Of a stretch of 64,000 bases of DNA, positions 63,897-64,000 are shown piece after piece (the stretch's first letter is position 1; each line of letters starts with the position of its first letter). The notes below the pieces were generated by a model. The model was not told the origin of the DNA. It did not search any database and was given only the letters and a program-made list of their open reading frames with translations. Made by a program: the position numbers and the translations under genes. Source of the DNA: Achromobacter xylosoxidans (GTDB lineage Bacteria > Pseudomonadota > Gammaproteobacteria > Burkholderiales > Burkholderiaceae_B); assembly GCF_001457475.1 (NCBI RefSeq), contig NZ_LN831029.1:4340001-4404000 (forward strand), read 5' to 3'.

Positions 63897-64000
63897 TTGT
63901 CTAGCATTCCCGCCTCCTCCGCCCAGCCGCTGCTCTCCGTGCGCGGCGTCTCGGTGGACTTCAATACCGAAAACGGCGTGTTCCGCGCCGTCGAGAACCT
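63897..64000 (+). CDS. ABC transporter ATP-binding protein, oligopeptide type, cut by window edge
   Basis: Only 34 codons are visible (MSSIPASSAQPLLSVRGVSV then DFNTENGVFRAVENL). LLSVRGVSVDFNTENGVFRAVENL is the opening of DppD/OppD-like ATPases; the Walker A motif lies beyond the edge. The start is a TTG at 63897, nine bases after the winged-helix gene stop. Confidence 0.7.
   Translation, partial: MSSIPASSAQPLLSVRGVSVDFNTENGVFRAVEN

Overview
This is a high-GC chromosomal window from a betaproteobacterium of the order Burkholderiales, most likely family Alcaligenaceae (Achromobacter or Bordetella). The assignment rests on five orphan substrate-binding proteins of the Bug type (Bordetella uptake gene), many LysR/IclR/AraC-regulated catabolic clusters, a Bordetella/Achromobacter-like intergenic repeat near 31.8 kb, and the overall codon and GC style. 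I see no rRNA, tRNA, CRISPR array, phage or intact insertion sequence. The genus is an inference.

Layout. 1-5.75 kb: homoprotocatechuate (4-hydroxyphenylacetate) meta-cleavage genes, hpaD (cut by the window edge) and hpaE leftward, and an hpaF-hpaG1 fusion, hpaG2, hpaH and hpaI rightward, around a divergent promoter with two matching 7-2-7 palindromes. 5.8-12.2 kb: an SDR dehydrogenase, alanine racemase, the squalene operon hpnCDE, and the membrane proteins CrcB and HdeD. 12.3-19.4 kb: a Bug protein with a D-aminoacylase and divergent LysR; an SRPBCC protein; and a pair of genes matching the two halves of plant Tm-1, with a divergent TetR regulator. 19.5-28.3 kb: a PHP-domain lipoprotein, a sulfide:quinone-reductase-like flavoprotein with a DUF1641 partner, clpB with a sigma-32-type promoter, a GGCT-like protein, an FNR regulator and an exported hydrolase.

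28.4-34.3 kb: a KgtP-like permease, an ArsR/AHSA1 pair, a ferredoxin, a NUDIX hydrolase, the 3' stub of a lost quinone oxidoreductase beside its likely LysR regulator, and an Hsp70-like ATPase. 34.3-41.5 kb: an iron/siderophore uptake block: AraC regulator, two tandem paralogous TonB receptors each behind the same perfect Fur-box core, a cupin, and an RhtX/FptX-like permease. 41.5-47 kb: a GlxA-type regulator, MFS permease and small housekeeping or detoxification genes.

47.2-56.7 kb is the most distinctive region: a divergent IclR regulator and a nine-gene, mostly co-directional run with four Bug binding proteins interleaved with an amidohydrolase, an RraA-type aldolase, a D-2-hydroxyacid dehydrogenase, a cyclase-family hydrolase and an SMP-30 lactonase, with no TctA/TctB membrane partners. 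I read it as a catabolic system for an organic acid or lactone whose substrate cannot be named from sequence. 56.8-64 kb: an NlpE-like lipoprotein, a binding protein without a signal peptide, formamidase with an FmdB zinc ribbon, a methyltransferase, a cysteine-desulfurase-like enzyme with divergent Lrp regulator, and a winged-helix regulator before an ABC transporter ATPase cut by the right edge.

The only gene-free stretch over 300 bases is 31630-32026, which holds the pseudogene stub, the repeat and a LysR promoter region.
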